A stretch of DNA of 64,000 nucleotides, taken from NCBI RefSeq assembly GCF_036173105.1, contig NZ_CP108053.1, positions 6,324,001-6,388,000 on the forward strand, in the 5' to 3' direction. This stretch comes from Streptomyces sp. NBC_00287 (lineage in GTDB: Bacteria > Actinomycetota > Actinomycetes > Streptomycetales > Streptomycetaceae). Numbering within the stretch: position 1 is the first letter of the stretch; the number at the start of each line of letters is the position of its first letter. Under the pieces are notes generated by a model that saw only the letters and a list, made by a program, of their open reading frames with translations, did no database searches and was not told where the DNA came from. The translations under genes and the position numbers were made by a program. Below are positions 8,720 to 17,206 of the stretch, one piece after another.

Positions 8720-10003
8720 ATGGCCGTGAGCCACGACGCCCCGCTCGACGCGAGAACCGCTCCCTCGCCCGAGCTCCCCCAGCAGGCCGCCCCCGCCAAG
8801 CTGGTCGCCACCCTCGCCTTCGCCCAGTTCGGCGCATACCTCGCCGTCCTCACCCCGGTGATGGTCACCCTCGCCCTGCGGGTCAGCCAGATCGTGCCGG
8901 AGGGCGAGCGCGGTGCCGCCCTCGGCCAGGTGCTCTCCGTCGGCGCGCTGCTCGCGATGCTCGGCAACCCGGTCTTCGGCGCCCTGTCCGACCGCACCAC
9001 CAGCCGCTTCGGCCGCCGCCGCCCCTGGCTGCTCGGCGGCATGCTCGCCGGGCTCGGCGGACTGACCGTGGTCGCCCTCGGCTCCAACGTCCCCACGCTC
9101 CTGCTCGGCTGGGCCCTCGCCCAGCTCGGTATCAACGCGGCCCTCTCCGCGCTGACCTCCTGCATTCCCGACCTGATCCCCCAGGCACAGATGGCCCGTG
9201 TCTCCGGCATGGTCGGCATGACCACCCCGCTCGCGATCATCGCCGGTTCGGCGCTGGCCCAGGCCTTCAGCGACTCGATGGCCCTCGCCTTCCTGGTCCC
9301 CGGCGTCATCGGCCTGGTGGCGGTCGGCTCCCTGGCCGCCGTCATGAAGGACCGCCCCGCGCGCGTGGGCGCGTTCCAGCCGTACAGCCTCAGGGAGTTC
9401 CTGCGCAGCTTCTGGGTCGACCCGCGCAAGCACCCCGACTTCGCGTGGAACTTCGCGGGCCGCTTCCTGGTCTTCACCGGCGCCTCCTGTGTCACCAGCT
9501 ACCAGGTCTACTTCCTGATGGACCGCCTCGGGTACAGCGACGACGACGTCACCGGCAAGGTCTTCGCCGGCACCATCGCCATGGTCGCCGCGACCGTGCT
9601 CGGCTCGCTGCTCGGCGGCCAGCTCTCCGACCGCTCCGGCCGCCGCAAGCCCTACGTCCTCGGCTCCTCGCTGGTCATGGCCGTCAGCCTGGCGATGATC
9701 GCCTCCGCGCAGTCCTTCGGGATGTACGTCGCCGCCCTGGTCGTCTTCGGCTTCGGCGAGGGCCTGTACCTGTCGGTCGACATGGCCCTCGCGGCGGCCG
9801 TGCTCCCCAACCCCGAGGAGTCCGCCAAGGACATGGGCGTGCTGAACATCGGCAACGCTCTCCCGCAGTCCCTCGTCCCCATCGTCGCCCCCGCGCTCCT
9901 CGCGATCGGCGGCGGCGGCAACTACGGCGCGCTGTTCCTCTTCGGCGCCGTCGCCGCCGTCCTGGGCGCGCTCGCCGTCCAGTTCATCCGTACCGTCAAG
10001 TAA
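8720..10003 (+). CDS. MFS transporter, sugar (SLC45/sucrose-type) like
   Basis: 427-aa major facilitator with about 12 hydrophobic segments. ATG 8720 has GGAG 6 nt upstream. The loop 2-3 signature GALSDRTTSRFGRRRPWLLGG and its second-half equivalent GGQLSDRSGRRKPYVLG are the MFS repeats, and the RFGRRRPW form is typical of SLC45/sucrose-type sugar carriers. It is followed 14 bp later by a GH3 glycosidase, so import of a glycoside with cytoplasmic cleavage is the simplest role. The upstream divergent TetR gene is the probable regulator. Confidence 0.9.
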   Translation: MAVSHDAPLDARTAPSPELPQQAAPAKLVATLAFAQFGAYLAVLTPVMVTLALRVSQIVPEGERGAALGQVLSVGALLAMLGNPVFGALSDRTTSRFGRRRPWLLGGMLAGLGGLTVVALGSNVPTLLLGWALAQLGINAALSALTSCIPDLIPQAQMARVSGMVGMTTPLAIIAGSALAQAFSDSMALAFLVPGVIGLVAVGSLAAVMKDRPARVGAFQPYSLREFLRSFWVDPRKHPDFAWNFAGRFLVFTGASCVTSYQVYFLMDRLGYSDDDVTGKVFAGTIAMVAATVLGSLLGGQLSDRSGRRKPYVLGSSLVMAVSLAMIASAQSFGMYVAALVVFGFGEGLYLSVDMALAAAVLPNPEESAKDMGVLNIGNALPQSLVPIVAPALLAIGGGGNYGALFLFGAVAAVLGALAVQFIRTVK

Positions 10004-10017
10004 GGGATCCCACGAGC

Positions 10018-11766
10018 ATGGCCACGCCCCCGTACCGCGATCCGCAGCTGCCCGTCGACGTACGCGTCGAGGACCTCCTCGCCCGTATGACCCTGGAGGA
10101 GAAGGCGGGCCAGCTCTTCCACACCATGGTGTCGATGAACCCCGACGGCACCCTCGCCGAGGAGGGCCCCTTCCTGCGGTACGGCACCACCGAACTGCTC
10201 ACCGGGCGCCATCTGACCCACTTCAACCTCATCGGGCAGGGCAGTGCCCGGGCGATGGCCGAGTGGGCCAACCGCATCCAGGAACTCGCCGCGAGCACCC
10301 GCCTCGGTATCCCGGTCACCCTCTCCACCGACCCGCGCCACGCCTTCACCGACAACCCCGGAGCGTCCTTCAACTCCGGCGACTTCTCCGCCTGGCCCGA
10401 GCCGCTGGGGCTCGCGGCGATCGGGGACCCGGAGCTGGTGGAGCGGTTCGCGGACACGGTCCGGCGCGAGTATCTGGCGGTCGGTTTCCGGGTCGCGCTG
10501 CACCCGCAGATCGACCTGGCGACCGAGCCGCGCTGGTCGCGGCAGTCGGGCACGTTCGGTTCCAGCGCCGAGACGTCGAGCGAGCTGGTACGGGCGTACG
10601 TCCGCGGCCTCCAGGGCCCTGCCCTCGGACCCGAGTCGGTCGCCGCGATGGTCAAGCACTTCCCCGGCGGCGGCCCGCAGAAGGACGGCGAGGACCCGCA
10701 CTTCCCGCACGGCAAGGAGCAGGTGTACCCGGGCGGCCTGCGCGAGCACCATCTCAAGCCGTTCGTGGCCGCCGTCGAGGCCGGGTGCTCGCAGATGATG
10801 CCGTACTACGGCCAGCCCGTCGGCACCGACTGGGAGGAGGTCGGCTTCGGCTTCAACAAGGACGTCCTGACGGGCCTGCTGCGCGAACGCCTCGGCTTCG
10901 AGGGGATCATCTGCACCGACTGGGGGCTGCTCACGGACGCCGAGATCATGGGCGAACCGGCCGAGGCGCGCGCGTGGGGCGTGGAGCATCTGAGCGTCGC
11001 GGAGCGCGCGGCGAAGGCCCTGGACGCCGGCACGGACCAGTTCGGGGGCGAGCAGTGCCCCGAGGTGATCGTCGAGCTGGTGCGCGGCGGGCGGGTCTCC
11101 GAGGAGCGGATCGACCAGTCCGTACGGCGGGTGCTGCGCGAGAAGTTCGTGCTGGGGCTGTTCGAGAATCCGTACGTCGATGCCGACCGGGCCGAGGAGA
11201 TCGTGGGCGCGGCGGAGTTCACGGCGCTGGGGGAGGCCGCCCAGCGGCGCTCGCTGACCGTGTTGACAGACCATGCCGTGCTGCCGGTCACCGGGCGGCC
11301 TCGGCTGTACGTCCAGGGGCTGAGCGCCGAGACGGCGTCCGCGTACGGCTCAGTGGTGGACGACCCGACGGCCGCCGACCTGGCCGTACTGCGCCTGCGG
11401 ACACCGTACGAGCAGCGTTCGGGCCTCTTCGAGTCGTTCTTCCACGCGGGCTTGCTCGCCTTCCCCGACGCCGAGCTGAAGGAGATCCTCCGGCTGCTGG
11501 AGACGGCCCCGACCGTGGTGTGCGTCAACCTCGAACGCCCGGCCGTACTCCCTGAGATCGCCGAGCGGGCGGCCGCCCTGGTGGCCGACTTCGGCGCCTC
11601 GGACGCCGCCCTGCTGGACGTGGTCTTCGGACGGGCGCGGGCGGAGGGGCGGCTGCCGTTCGAACTGCCGCGCTCCATGGCGGCGGTGGCGGCGTCCCGT
11701 CCGGACGTGCCCAATGACACGGAGGACCCGGTGTTCCCGTACGGGCACGGGATCACCCCCGCATAG
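10018..11766 (+). CDS. Glycoside hydrolase family 3 (beta-glucosidase-like)
   Basis: 582-aa GH3 enzyme, second gene of the MFS operon (14-bp spacing). No signal peptide, so probably cytoplasmic. GH3 landmarks are LEEKAGQLF near the N-terminus, STDPRHAF, the substrate-binding KHFPGGGP, and the nucleophile Asp in ICTDWGLL. The end FPYGHG matches the short C-terminal domain of two-domain GH3 enzymes. The product is expected to be a monosaccharide from an imported beta-linked glycoside; specificity cannot be read. The 3' end overlaps the convergent sulfatase by 14 bp. Confidence 0.9.
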   Translation: MATPPYRDPQLPVDVRVEDLLARMTLEEKAGQLFHTMVSMNPDGTLAEEGPFLRYGTTELLTGRHLTHFNLIGQGSARAMAEWANRIQELAASTRLGIPVTLSTDPRHAFTDNPGASFNSGDFSAWPEPLGLAAIGDPELVERFADTVRREYLAVGFRVALHPQIDLATEPRWSRQSGTFGSSAETSSELVRAYVRGLQGPALGPESVAAMVKHFPGGGPQKDGEDPHFPHGKEQVYPGGLREHHLKPFVAAVEAGCSQMMPYYGQPVGTDWEEVGFGFNKDVLTGLLRERLGFEGIICTDWGLLTDAEIMGEPAEARAWGVEHLSVAERAAKALDAGTDQFGGEQCPEVIVELVRGGRVSEERIDQSVRRVLREKFVLGLFENPYVDADRAEEIVGAAEFTALGEAAQRRSLTVLTDHAVLPVTGRPRLYVQGLSAETASAYGSVVDDPTAADLAVLRLRTPYEQRSGLFESFFHAGLLAFPDAELKEILRLLETAPTVVCVNLERPAVLPEIAERAAALVADFGASDAALLDVVFGRARAEGRLPFELPRSMAAVAASRPDVPNDTEDPVFPYGHGITPA

Positions 11767-13207
11767 CGGCCAGACCCTTGGCGAGCTCCGGGATCCCCAG
11801 CCGTCGCTCCTCCTGCGGGCTCGCCTGGTGGAGGCGGTTGGTGAGCTGGTAGGGGTCGGCGCGCAGGTCGTAATACTCCCGGAAGAGCACCTTCCCGTCG
11901 CCCCGCGTGGGGCGGCCGGCGTGATCGAGACGGGTGCGGTGGTACTCCGTGTACTGCTCCGCCTTGCCGATGTACGAGGCCCAGCTGTGGATCGGTTGGC
12001 GGTCCTGCTGGTTCCACCACCACTCGGCGAGCAAATGATCCCGGTCGTTGCCCGGGTCCAGCAGGGAGTGGCCGTCGTGCTCCGGATCCGGCGGGAGACC
12101 GGCCGCGTCGAGGAAGGTGGGCGCGATGTCGACGAGCCCGGTGAGCCGGTCGTCGGAGCGGGAGGTGCCGAGGCCGCCGGCCGGCCAGGACAGCTGGAAC
12201 GGGACCTCCAGGCTCGGGCGGTACGGCACCGACTTGCGCAGCCAGCCGTGGTCGCCCCAGCACAGGCCGTGGTCGCTGGTGAACAGCACGAGGGTGTTCT
12301 CCAACTGGCCGAGCGCGCGCAGCTTCTCGCGGAAGTCGTGCATCGCGTCGTCGACCGAGAGCAGGGTGCGGAGCTGACGGGCGCGCAATCCACTGCCCTG
12401 GGCGAAGGAGTGGTCGGCGGCCTGGAGGAAGGGCGGCTTGTCGGTCTTGTCCGTCTCGAAGACCGACGGGCGGCCTTCCCACTCGGGCACGCGCGTGCGT
12501 GCGTACCGCGGCTCCGGGGTGTTCGCCTCGTGCGCGGAGCGGGTGGCGACGTATGCGAACCAAGGGCGGCTGTCGGTGCGGGAGGCCTCGATGAAGGCCA
12601 GGGCGCGGTCCTTGATGACGGTCGTGTTGTAGCCGGGGATGATCCGGACGGTGCCGTTGTCGTTGTAGTGGCCGTTGAAGTAGCGCACCGGCTCCTGGAG
12701 CAGCCACTCGTCGAAGTGGGGCGGGTCGTCGCCGGTGCGCCAGAAGTTGAGGTACTTGCCGAACATGCCCGTGCGGTAACCCGCCTCGTGCAACCGGCGC
12801 TGGACGGTCGTGCGCTGGTCCAGGTGGTACGGGTGGCGGGTGTCGAGGAGGCCGTGGTGATGGGCGTACCGACCCGTCATCACCGAGGCCCGCGACGGCG
12901 CGCACAACGGGGTGTTGGCGTGCGCCCGCCCGAAGGTGGAGCCGCTGCCACCGAGCCAGTCGACGGTACGGGGGAGCGCCCAGTCCGTCTCCTTCGGCTG
13001 GTCGTCGGTGAGGACGAGGAGGATGTTGGGGCGGTTGTCGGAGCGGGGGCGATGGCCGGCCACAGGTGTGGCGGTACGGGTCGGGGAGGCCGGCCGCGAT
13101 CCGCTCCCCCCACCGGAGACGAGCGGCACGGTGGCCCCCGCCACAGCCACCGCTCCGCCCACGATCAACGCACGCCGAGCAGGCCCCCGCCGCTCTCCCT
13201 CGGACAT
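11753..13207 (-). CDS. Secreted sulfatase (formylglycine type) with Tat-like signal
   Basis: 484-aa arylsulfatase-family hydrolase that would cleave sulfate esters outside the membrane. The N-terminus RRGPARRALIVGGAVAVAG looks like a Tat signal, followed by a Ser/Thr/Pro linker. The sulfatase core starts at PNILLVLTDDQ (metal-binding Asp pair). CAPSRASVMTGRY contains the CxPSR signature whose Cys is converted to formylglycine. LVLFTSDHG provides later metal ligands. ATG 13207 follows a GGGGA. It is convergent with the GH3 gene, so any shared role in sulfated glycans is only suggestive. Confidence 0.92.
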   Translation of the reverse strand: MSEGERRGPARRALIVGGAVAVAGATVPLVSGGGSGSRPASPTRTATPVAGHRPRSDNRPNILLVLTDDQPKETDWALPRTVDWLGGSGSTFGRAHANTPLCAPSRASVMTGRYAHHHGLLDTRHPYHLDQRTTVQRRLHEAGYRTGMFGKYLNFWRTGDDPPHFDEWLLQEPVRYFNGHYNDNGTVRIIPGYNTTVIKDRALAFIEASRTDSRPWFAYVATRSAHEANTPEPRYARTRVPEWEGRPSVFETDKTDKPPFLQAADHSFAQGSGLRARQLRTLLSVDDAMHDFREKLRALGQLENTLVLFTSDHGLCWGDHGWLRKSVPYRPSLEVPFQLSWPAGGLGTSRSDDRLTGLVDIAPTFLDAAGLPPDPEHDGHSLLDPGNDRDHLLAEWWWNQQDRQPIHSWASYIGKAEQYTEYHRTRLDHAGRPTRGDGKVLFREYYDLRADPYQLTNRLHQASPQEERRLGIPELAKGLAAMRG

Positions 13208-13268
13208 CCGCTTCCCCTACTCCCCCTGGCTGTGAACGAGCTTGCAGTGTGCGGCCCGTTCCTGTGGA

Positions 13269-14054
13269 TCAGGGACTCCAGACGTACGGTGTGGTCGTCG
13301 TCACCGCCGTGAAGCCCAGCCGCCGCAGGATGGGCGCGCTGTCGTCGGAGGCGTCCACGTGCAGATAGGTGACCCCGCGTGCGACGGCGAGCGCGGCGCG
13401 GGTGGCGACCAGGGCGCGGTAGATGCCCCGGCCCCGCCAATCGGTCAGCGTCGACCCGCCCCACAGGCTCGCGAACCCGGTGCCCGCGCGCAAGGCCAGC
13501 CAGGCAGCGGACACCACCTCGCCGTCCGCCTCGGCGACGTACACGGCGATCTCGTCCGGGGCGGAGGCGACCCGGCCGGTCAGATCGTCGGCGAGCCAGC
13601 TCCAGTCCTGCCCCCACACCGCCGACTCCATCGCGGCGATACGGCGCATGTCCGCGTCCGCCGTCACCCGACGCAGTGTCACTCCGTCAGGCAGGACGGG
13701 CTCTCGTACGGCCATGTCGGCGGCGCGTCCGATCAGGACCGTCTCCTGCTCCTCCGGCGCGAAGCCCGCCGCGCGCAGCCGCTCGGTGAGGTCGCTCGGG
13801 TCGTCGTGCGCCCGGGTCTTCCACTCCACCGCCTCCCCGCGCGCCGCGAAGAAGTCGCGCTGCCGGGCGATGAGCCGATCGAGGTCGGCACCCCGCACAC
13901 CGAGGGAGCGCGGGCCGCTGACGAAGCCCCGGAACCCGCCGACGATCCGCAGCAACGGGCCGTCCTGTTCGTACGTCACCCCTGCGGGCGGGGTCGGGGG
14001 CGCGCCGCGCATCTGGTCGTCGTAGGCCGAGAGAAGGGTCTCTGTGTCTGTCAC
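13269..14054 (-). CDS. GNAT-family N-acetyltransferase
   Basis: 261-aa protein with a C-terminal GNAT domain: VYVAEADGEVVSAAWLAL (beta strands), then the acetyl-CoA motif DWRGRGIYRALVATR (R-x-x-G-x-G/A type), then LHVDASDDSAPILRRLGF. The N-terminal ~110 residues contain a degenerate second GNAT-like unit. I take GTG 14054 (start VTDTETLLSAYDD). A TTG 12 codons earlier is open, but neither start has a strong ribosome binding site. Substrate unknown. Confidence 0.85.
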   Translation of the reverse strand: MTDTETLLSAYDDQMRGAPPTPPAGVTYEQDGPLLRIVGGFRGFVSGPRSLGVRGADLDRLIARQRDFFAARGEAVEWKTRAHDDPSDLTERLRAAGFAPEEQETVLIGRAADMAVREPVLPDGVTLRRVTADADMRRIAAMESAVWGQDWSWLADDLTGRVASAPDEIAVYVAEADGEVVSAAWLALRAGTGFASLWGGSTLTDWRGRGIYRALVATRAALAVARGVTYLHVDASDDSAPILRRLGFTAVTTTTPYVWSP

Positions 14055-14116
14055 GGACAGACCGTGGGGGAGGGGCCCGCGCGCGGGCAAGCGGTTTTCG
14101 GCGCCGTCGGGCCCGC

Positions 14117-14473
14117 TCAGGCCTTCTTGACCACGCTCGACTTCAGCTGCATCGCGCCGAACCCCTCGACCTTGCAGTCGATGTCATGGCCGTCCACGGC
14201 GTCGATGAGACGGATGTTGCGGACCTTGGTGCCCGCCTTGATACCGCTGGGGCTGCCCTTGACCTTCAGGGTCTTGATCACGGTGACGGTGTCACCGTCG
14301 GCGAGGACATTGCCGACCGCGTCACGGACCACCCCGCTCTCGGCGGCGGAGCCCGCGGCCTCGGCGGAGGCGGGCGACCACTCATGGCCGCACTCGGGGC
14401 AGATCAGGAGCGCGCCCATCTCGTAGGTGTACGCGCCGGCGCACTCGGGGCACGGGGGCAGGGTGTCGGTCAC
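14117..14473 (-). CDS. yjdM: YjdM/PhnA-family zinc-ribbon protein
   Basis: 118-aa protein of the PhnA/YjdM family. The N-terminal zinc ribbon is CPEC...CPECG, and the C-terminal SH3-like domain contains GDTVTVIKTLKVKG and KSSVVKK at the end. GTG 14473. Despite the historical name, the family is not a phosphonate hydrolase, and no phosphonate genes are nearby. Monocistronic; the divergent neighbour is lon. Confidence 0.92.
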   Translation of the reverse strand: MTDTLPPCPECAGAYTYEMGALLICPECGHEWSPASAEAAGSAAESGVVRDAVGNVLADGDTVTVIKTLKVKGSPSGIKAGTKVRNIRLIDAVDGHDIDCKVEGFGAMQLKSSVVKKA

Positions 14474-14592
14474 ACCGGAAGTCTATGCGGCCTGGGGTGG
14501 CGCCGCTTTGCAAAGCCCGAGGTCACAGGGCGTATCACGGGTGATCGCTGACAGCGAACGGAGGTCGGGGAACATTCAAGCTCTCCCGTGCA

Positions 14593-14611
14593 TTGAGTCG
14601 GCATAACTCAA
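14593..14611. promoter_or_regulatory. HAIR element (HspR binding site) upstream of lon
   Basis: TTGAGT-N7-ACTCAA inverted repeat, 22 bp before the lon start codon. It matches the HAIR consensus CTTGAGT-N7-ACTCAAG bound by the heat-shock repressor HspR (two outer bases differ). lon is an established HspR target in Streptomyces, so de-repression on heat shock is expected. Confidence 0.85.
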
Positions 14612-14633
14612 CTTGACTGCCGAAGGGGAGATC

Positions 14634-17048
14634 ATGGCTTCGACGTCCACTTCGCTCACCCTGCCCGTGCTGCCGCTCGACGACGAGGTCGTGCTGCCCG
14701 GAATGGTGGTCCCGCTGGACTTGAACGACGCCGATGTGCGCGCCGCCGTGGAGGCCGCCCAGGCCGCCGCCCGGTCCCAGCCGGGAAAGCCACGGGTACT
14801 GCTGGTGCCACGCATCGACGGTACATACGCGAGCACCGGTGTGCTCGGCACGGTCGAGCAGGTCGGCCGGCTCGCCGACGGTGATCCGGGCGCCCTGATC
14901 CGCGGCCGTGACCGCGTGAAGATCGGTGCCGGGACGACCGGGCCGGGCGCTGCCCTCTGGGTCGAGGGCATCCGGATCGACGACAGCGCGCCCGACCCAC
15001 TGCCGGGGCAGGTCGCGGATCTGGTGAAGGAGTACAAGGCGCTCGCCACCGCCTGGCTGCGCAAGCGCGGCGCCTGGCAGGTCGTGGACCGGGTCCAGGC
15101 CATCGACGACGTCTCCGCGCTCGCCGACAACTCCGGGTACTCGCCCTTCCTCACCACCGAACAGAAGGTCGAACTGCTGGAGACCGCCGACCCGGTCGCC
15201 CGCCTCAGGCTCGCCACCCAGCAACTGCGCGACCACCTCGCCGAGCAGGACGTCGCCGAGACCATCGCCAAGGACGTCCAGGAGGGCGTCGACAAGCAGC
15301 AGCGCGAGTTCCTGCTCCGCCGCCAGCTGGAGGCCGTACGCAAGGAACTGCGCGAGCTGAACGGCGAGGCGGAGGGCGAGGAGTCCGACGACTACCGCGC
15401 CCGCGTCGAGGCCGCCGACCTGCCGGAGAAGGTCCGTGAGGCCGCCCTCAAGGAGGTCGACAAGCTGGAGCGGTCCAGCGACCAGTCGCCCGAGGGCTCC
15501 TGGATCCGGACCTGGCTGGACACGGTCCTCGAACTGCCGTGGAACGAGCGCACCGAGGACGCCTACGACATCCAGGGCGCCAAGTCCGTCCTGGACGCCG
15601 AGCACGCCGGTCTTGAGGACGTGAAGGAGCGGATCACCGAGTACCTGGCGGTCCGCAAGCGCCGTAGCGAACGGGGACTGGGCGTCGTCGGAGGGCGGCG
15701 CGGCGGTGCCGTACTGGCTCTCGTCGGGCCGCCCGGGGTCGGCAAGACCTCCCTCGGTGAGTCGGTCGCCCACGCGATGGGGCGGAAGTTCGTCCGCGTC
15801 GCCCTCGGCGGCGTCCGCGACGAGGCGGAGATCCGCGGTCACCGCCGTACATACGTCGGCGCGCTGCCCGGCCGGATCGTGCGGGCCATCAAGGAGGCCG
15901 GGTCCATGAACCCGGTTGTCCTGCTCGACGAGATCGACAAGGTGGGCTCGGACTTCCGCGGCGACCCGGCGGCCGCCCTGCTCGAGGTGCTGGACCCGGC
16001 CCAGAACCACACCTTCCGGGACCACTATCTGGAGGTCGAGCTGGACCTGAGCGACGTCGTGTTCCTCGCGACGGCCAACGTCCTGGAGGCCATCCCGGAG
16101 GCCCTGCTCGACCGTATGGAGCTGGTCCGCCTCGACGGCTACACCGAGGACGAGAAGATCGTCATCGCCCGCGACCATCTGCTCGCGCGCCAGCTGGAGC
16201 GGGCGGGTCTGAACAAGGACGAGGTGACGCTGGACGAGAGCGCGCTGCGCAAGCTGGCCGGTGAGTACACGCGGGAGGCGGGCGTCCGCAACCTGGAGCG
16301 CTCGATCGCACGACTGCTCCGCAAGGTTGCCGCGCAGCACGAACTGGGCGAGCGGAAGCTGCCGTTCACCGTGACGGACGGCGATCTGCGCGACCTGATC
16401 GGCCGCCCGCACCACGTGCCCGAGTCGGCCCAGGACCCCGCGGAACGCCGTACGGCGGTCCCGGGCGTGGCGACCGGTCTCGCGGTGACCGGAGCCGGCG
16501 GTGACGTCCTCTTCGTGGAGGCGTCCCTCGCGGACCCGGAGACGGGTGCGGCGGGTCTGACCCTGACGGGCCAGCTGGGTGACGTGATGAAGGAGAGCGC
16601 GCAGATCGCCCTGTCCTTCCTCCGCTCCCGCGGCGCCGAACTGGAACTCCCTGTCGGCGACCTCAAGGACCGGGGCGTGCACATCCACTTCCCGGCGGGC
16701 GCGGTCCCGAAGGACGGACCGAGCGCGGGCATCACGATGACGACGGCACTCGCCTCCCTGCTGTCGGGCCGCCTGGTCCGCACGGATGTGGCGATGACGG
16801 GCGAGGTCTCCCTGACGGGACGGGTCCTGCCGATCGGCGGAGTGAAGCAGAAGCTGCTGGCCGCGCACCGGGCGGGCGTCACGACAGTGATCATCCCCAA
16901 GCGCAACGAGCCCGACCTCGACGACGTCCCCGCCGAGGTCCTCGAAAAGCTCGACGTCCACGCCGTGACGGACGTACGCCAGGTCCTGGACCTGGCCCTG
17001 TCTCCGGCCACGAACGGCGCGAAGTCGGAGCTTCCGGCAGCGGCGTGA
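14634..17048 (+). CDS. lon: ATP-dependent protease Lon
   Basis: 804-aa LonA protease that degrades damaged and regulatory proteins in the cytoplasm. ATG 14634 is preceded by AAGGGG. The LON substrate-binding domain is N-terminal (LPVLPLDDEVVLPGMVVPL). The AAA+ module has Walker A GPPGVGKTS at residues 365-373 and Walker B VLLDEIDKV. The C-terminal protease domain has the Ser697-Lys740 dyad (KDGPSAGIT and GGVKQKLLAAH). It is controlled by the HAIR box just upstream and ends at a strong hairpin. Confidence 0.97.
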   Translation: MASTSTSLTLPVLPLDDEVVLPGMVVPLDLNDADVRAAVEAAQAAARSQPGKPRVLLVPRIDGTYASTGVLGTVEQVGRLADGDPGALIRGRDRVKIGAGTTGPGAALWVEGIRIDDSAPDPLPGQVADLVKEYKALATAWLRKRGAWQVVDRVQAIDDVSALADNSGYSPFLTTEQKVELLETADPVARLRLATQQLRDHLAEQDVAETIAKDVQEGVDKQQREFLLRRQLEAVRKELRELNGEAEGEESDDYRARVEAADLPEKVREAALKEVDKLERSSDQSPEGSWIRTWLDTVLELPWNERTEDAYDIQGAKSVLDAEHAGLEDVKERITEYLAVRKRRSERGLGVVGGRRGGAVLALVGPPGVGKTSLGESVAHAMGRKFVRVALGGVRDEAEIRGHRRTYVGALPGRIVRAIKEAGSMNPVVLLDEIDKVGSDFRGDPAAALLEVLDPAQNHTFRDHYLEVELDLSDVVFLATANVLEAIPEALLDRMELVRLDGYTEDEKIVIARDHLLARQLERAGLNKDEVTLDESALRKLAGEYTREAGVRNLERSIARLLRKVAAQHELGERKLPFTVTDGDLRDLIGRPHHVPESAQDPAERRTAVPGVATGLAVTGAGGDVLFVEASLADPETGAAGLTLTGQLGDVMKESAQIALSFLRSRGAELELPVGDLKDRGVHIHFPAGAVPKDGPSAGITMTTALASLLSGRLVRTDVAMTGEVSLTGRVLPIGGVKQKLLAAHRAGVTTVIIPKRNEPDLDDVPAEVLEKLDVHAVTDVRQVLDLALSPATNGAKSELPAAA

Positions 17049-17068
17049 CGGACGCGGCCGGATGAGGG

Positions 17069-17106
17069 CGAAGGCCCGGGTCCCGTGAGGGAAGCCCGGG
17101 CCTTCG
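17069..17106 (+). terminator. Terminator of lon
   Basis: 12-bp perfect inverted repeat CGAAGGCCCGGG / CCCGGGCCTTCG with a 14-nt loop, 21 bp after the lon stop codon. Confidence 0.75.
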
Positions 17107-17114
17107 TCGTACGG

Positions 17115-17155
17115 TCAGCCGTTGGCGAGGGCCAACCCTGTCCAGGGCTCCGTTG
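17115..17155 (-). pseudogene. Degenerate copy of the 3' end of the adjacent GH25 gene
   Basis: About 40 bp aligning to the last ~40 bp of the GH25 gene (17207-17245), with roughly 8 mismatches and one small gap. Read leftwards it gives NGALDRV, a frame slip, then LALANG-stop, against NGALDRVQALAYG-stop in the intact gene. It looks like a leftover of a duplicated lysozyme 3' end. Confidence 0.5.
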
Positions 17156-17164
17156 CTGCATATC

Positions 17165-17182
17165 CCGGGGGCCAACCCCCGG
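17165..17182 (-). terminator. GC hairpin downstream of GH25 lysozyme
   Basis: Inverted repeat CCGGGGG-CCAA-CCCCCGG, about 25 bp past the GH25 stop codon, within a CCCCCGG-rich stretch of the type often repeated between Streptomyces genes. Confidence 0.5.
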
Positions 17183-17206
17183 ACCCCCGGCCGGGGCGGC
17201 GTCGGC

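Noticed and set aside
8674..10017. Long frame continuous with the GH3 gene upstream of 10018
   Set aside because: It is an out-of-frame shadow of the MFS gene joined by chance to the GH3 frame; the ATG at 10018 starts the conserved protein.
14535..16961. 808-codon frame antisense to lon
   Set aside because: Shadow of lon by codon bias; no ribosome binding site and no recognisable motif.
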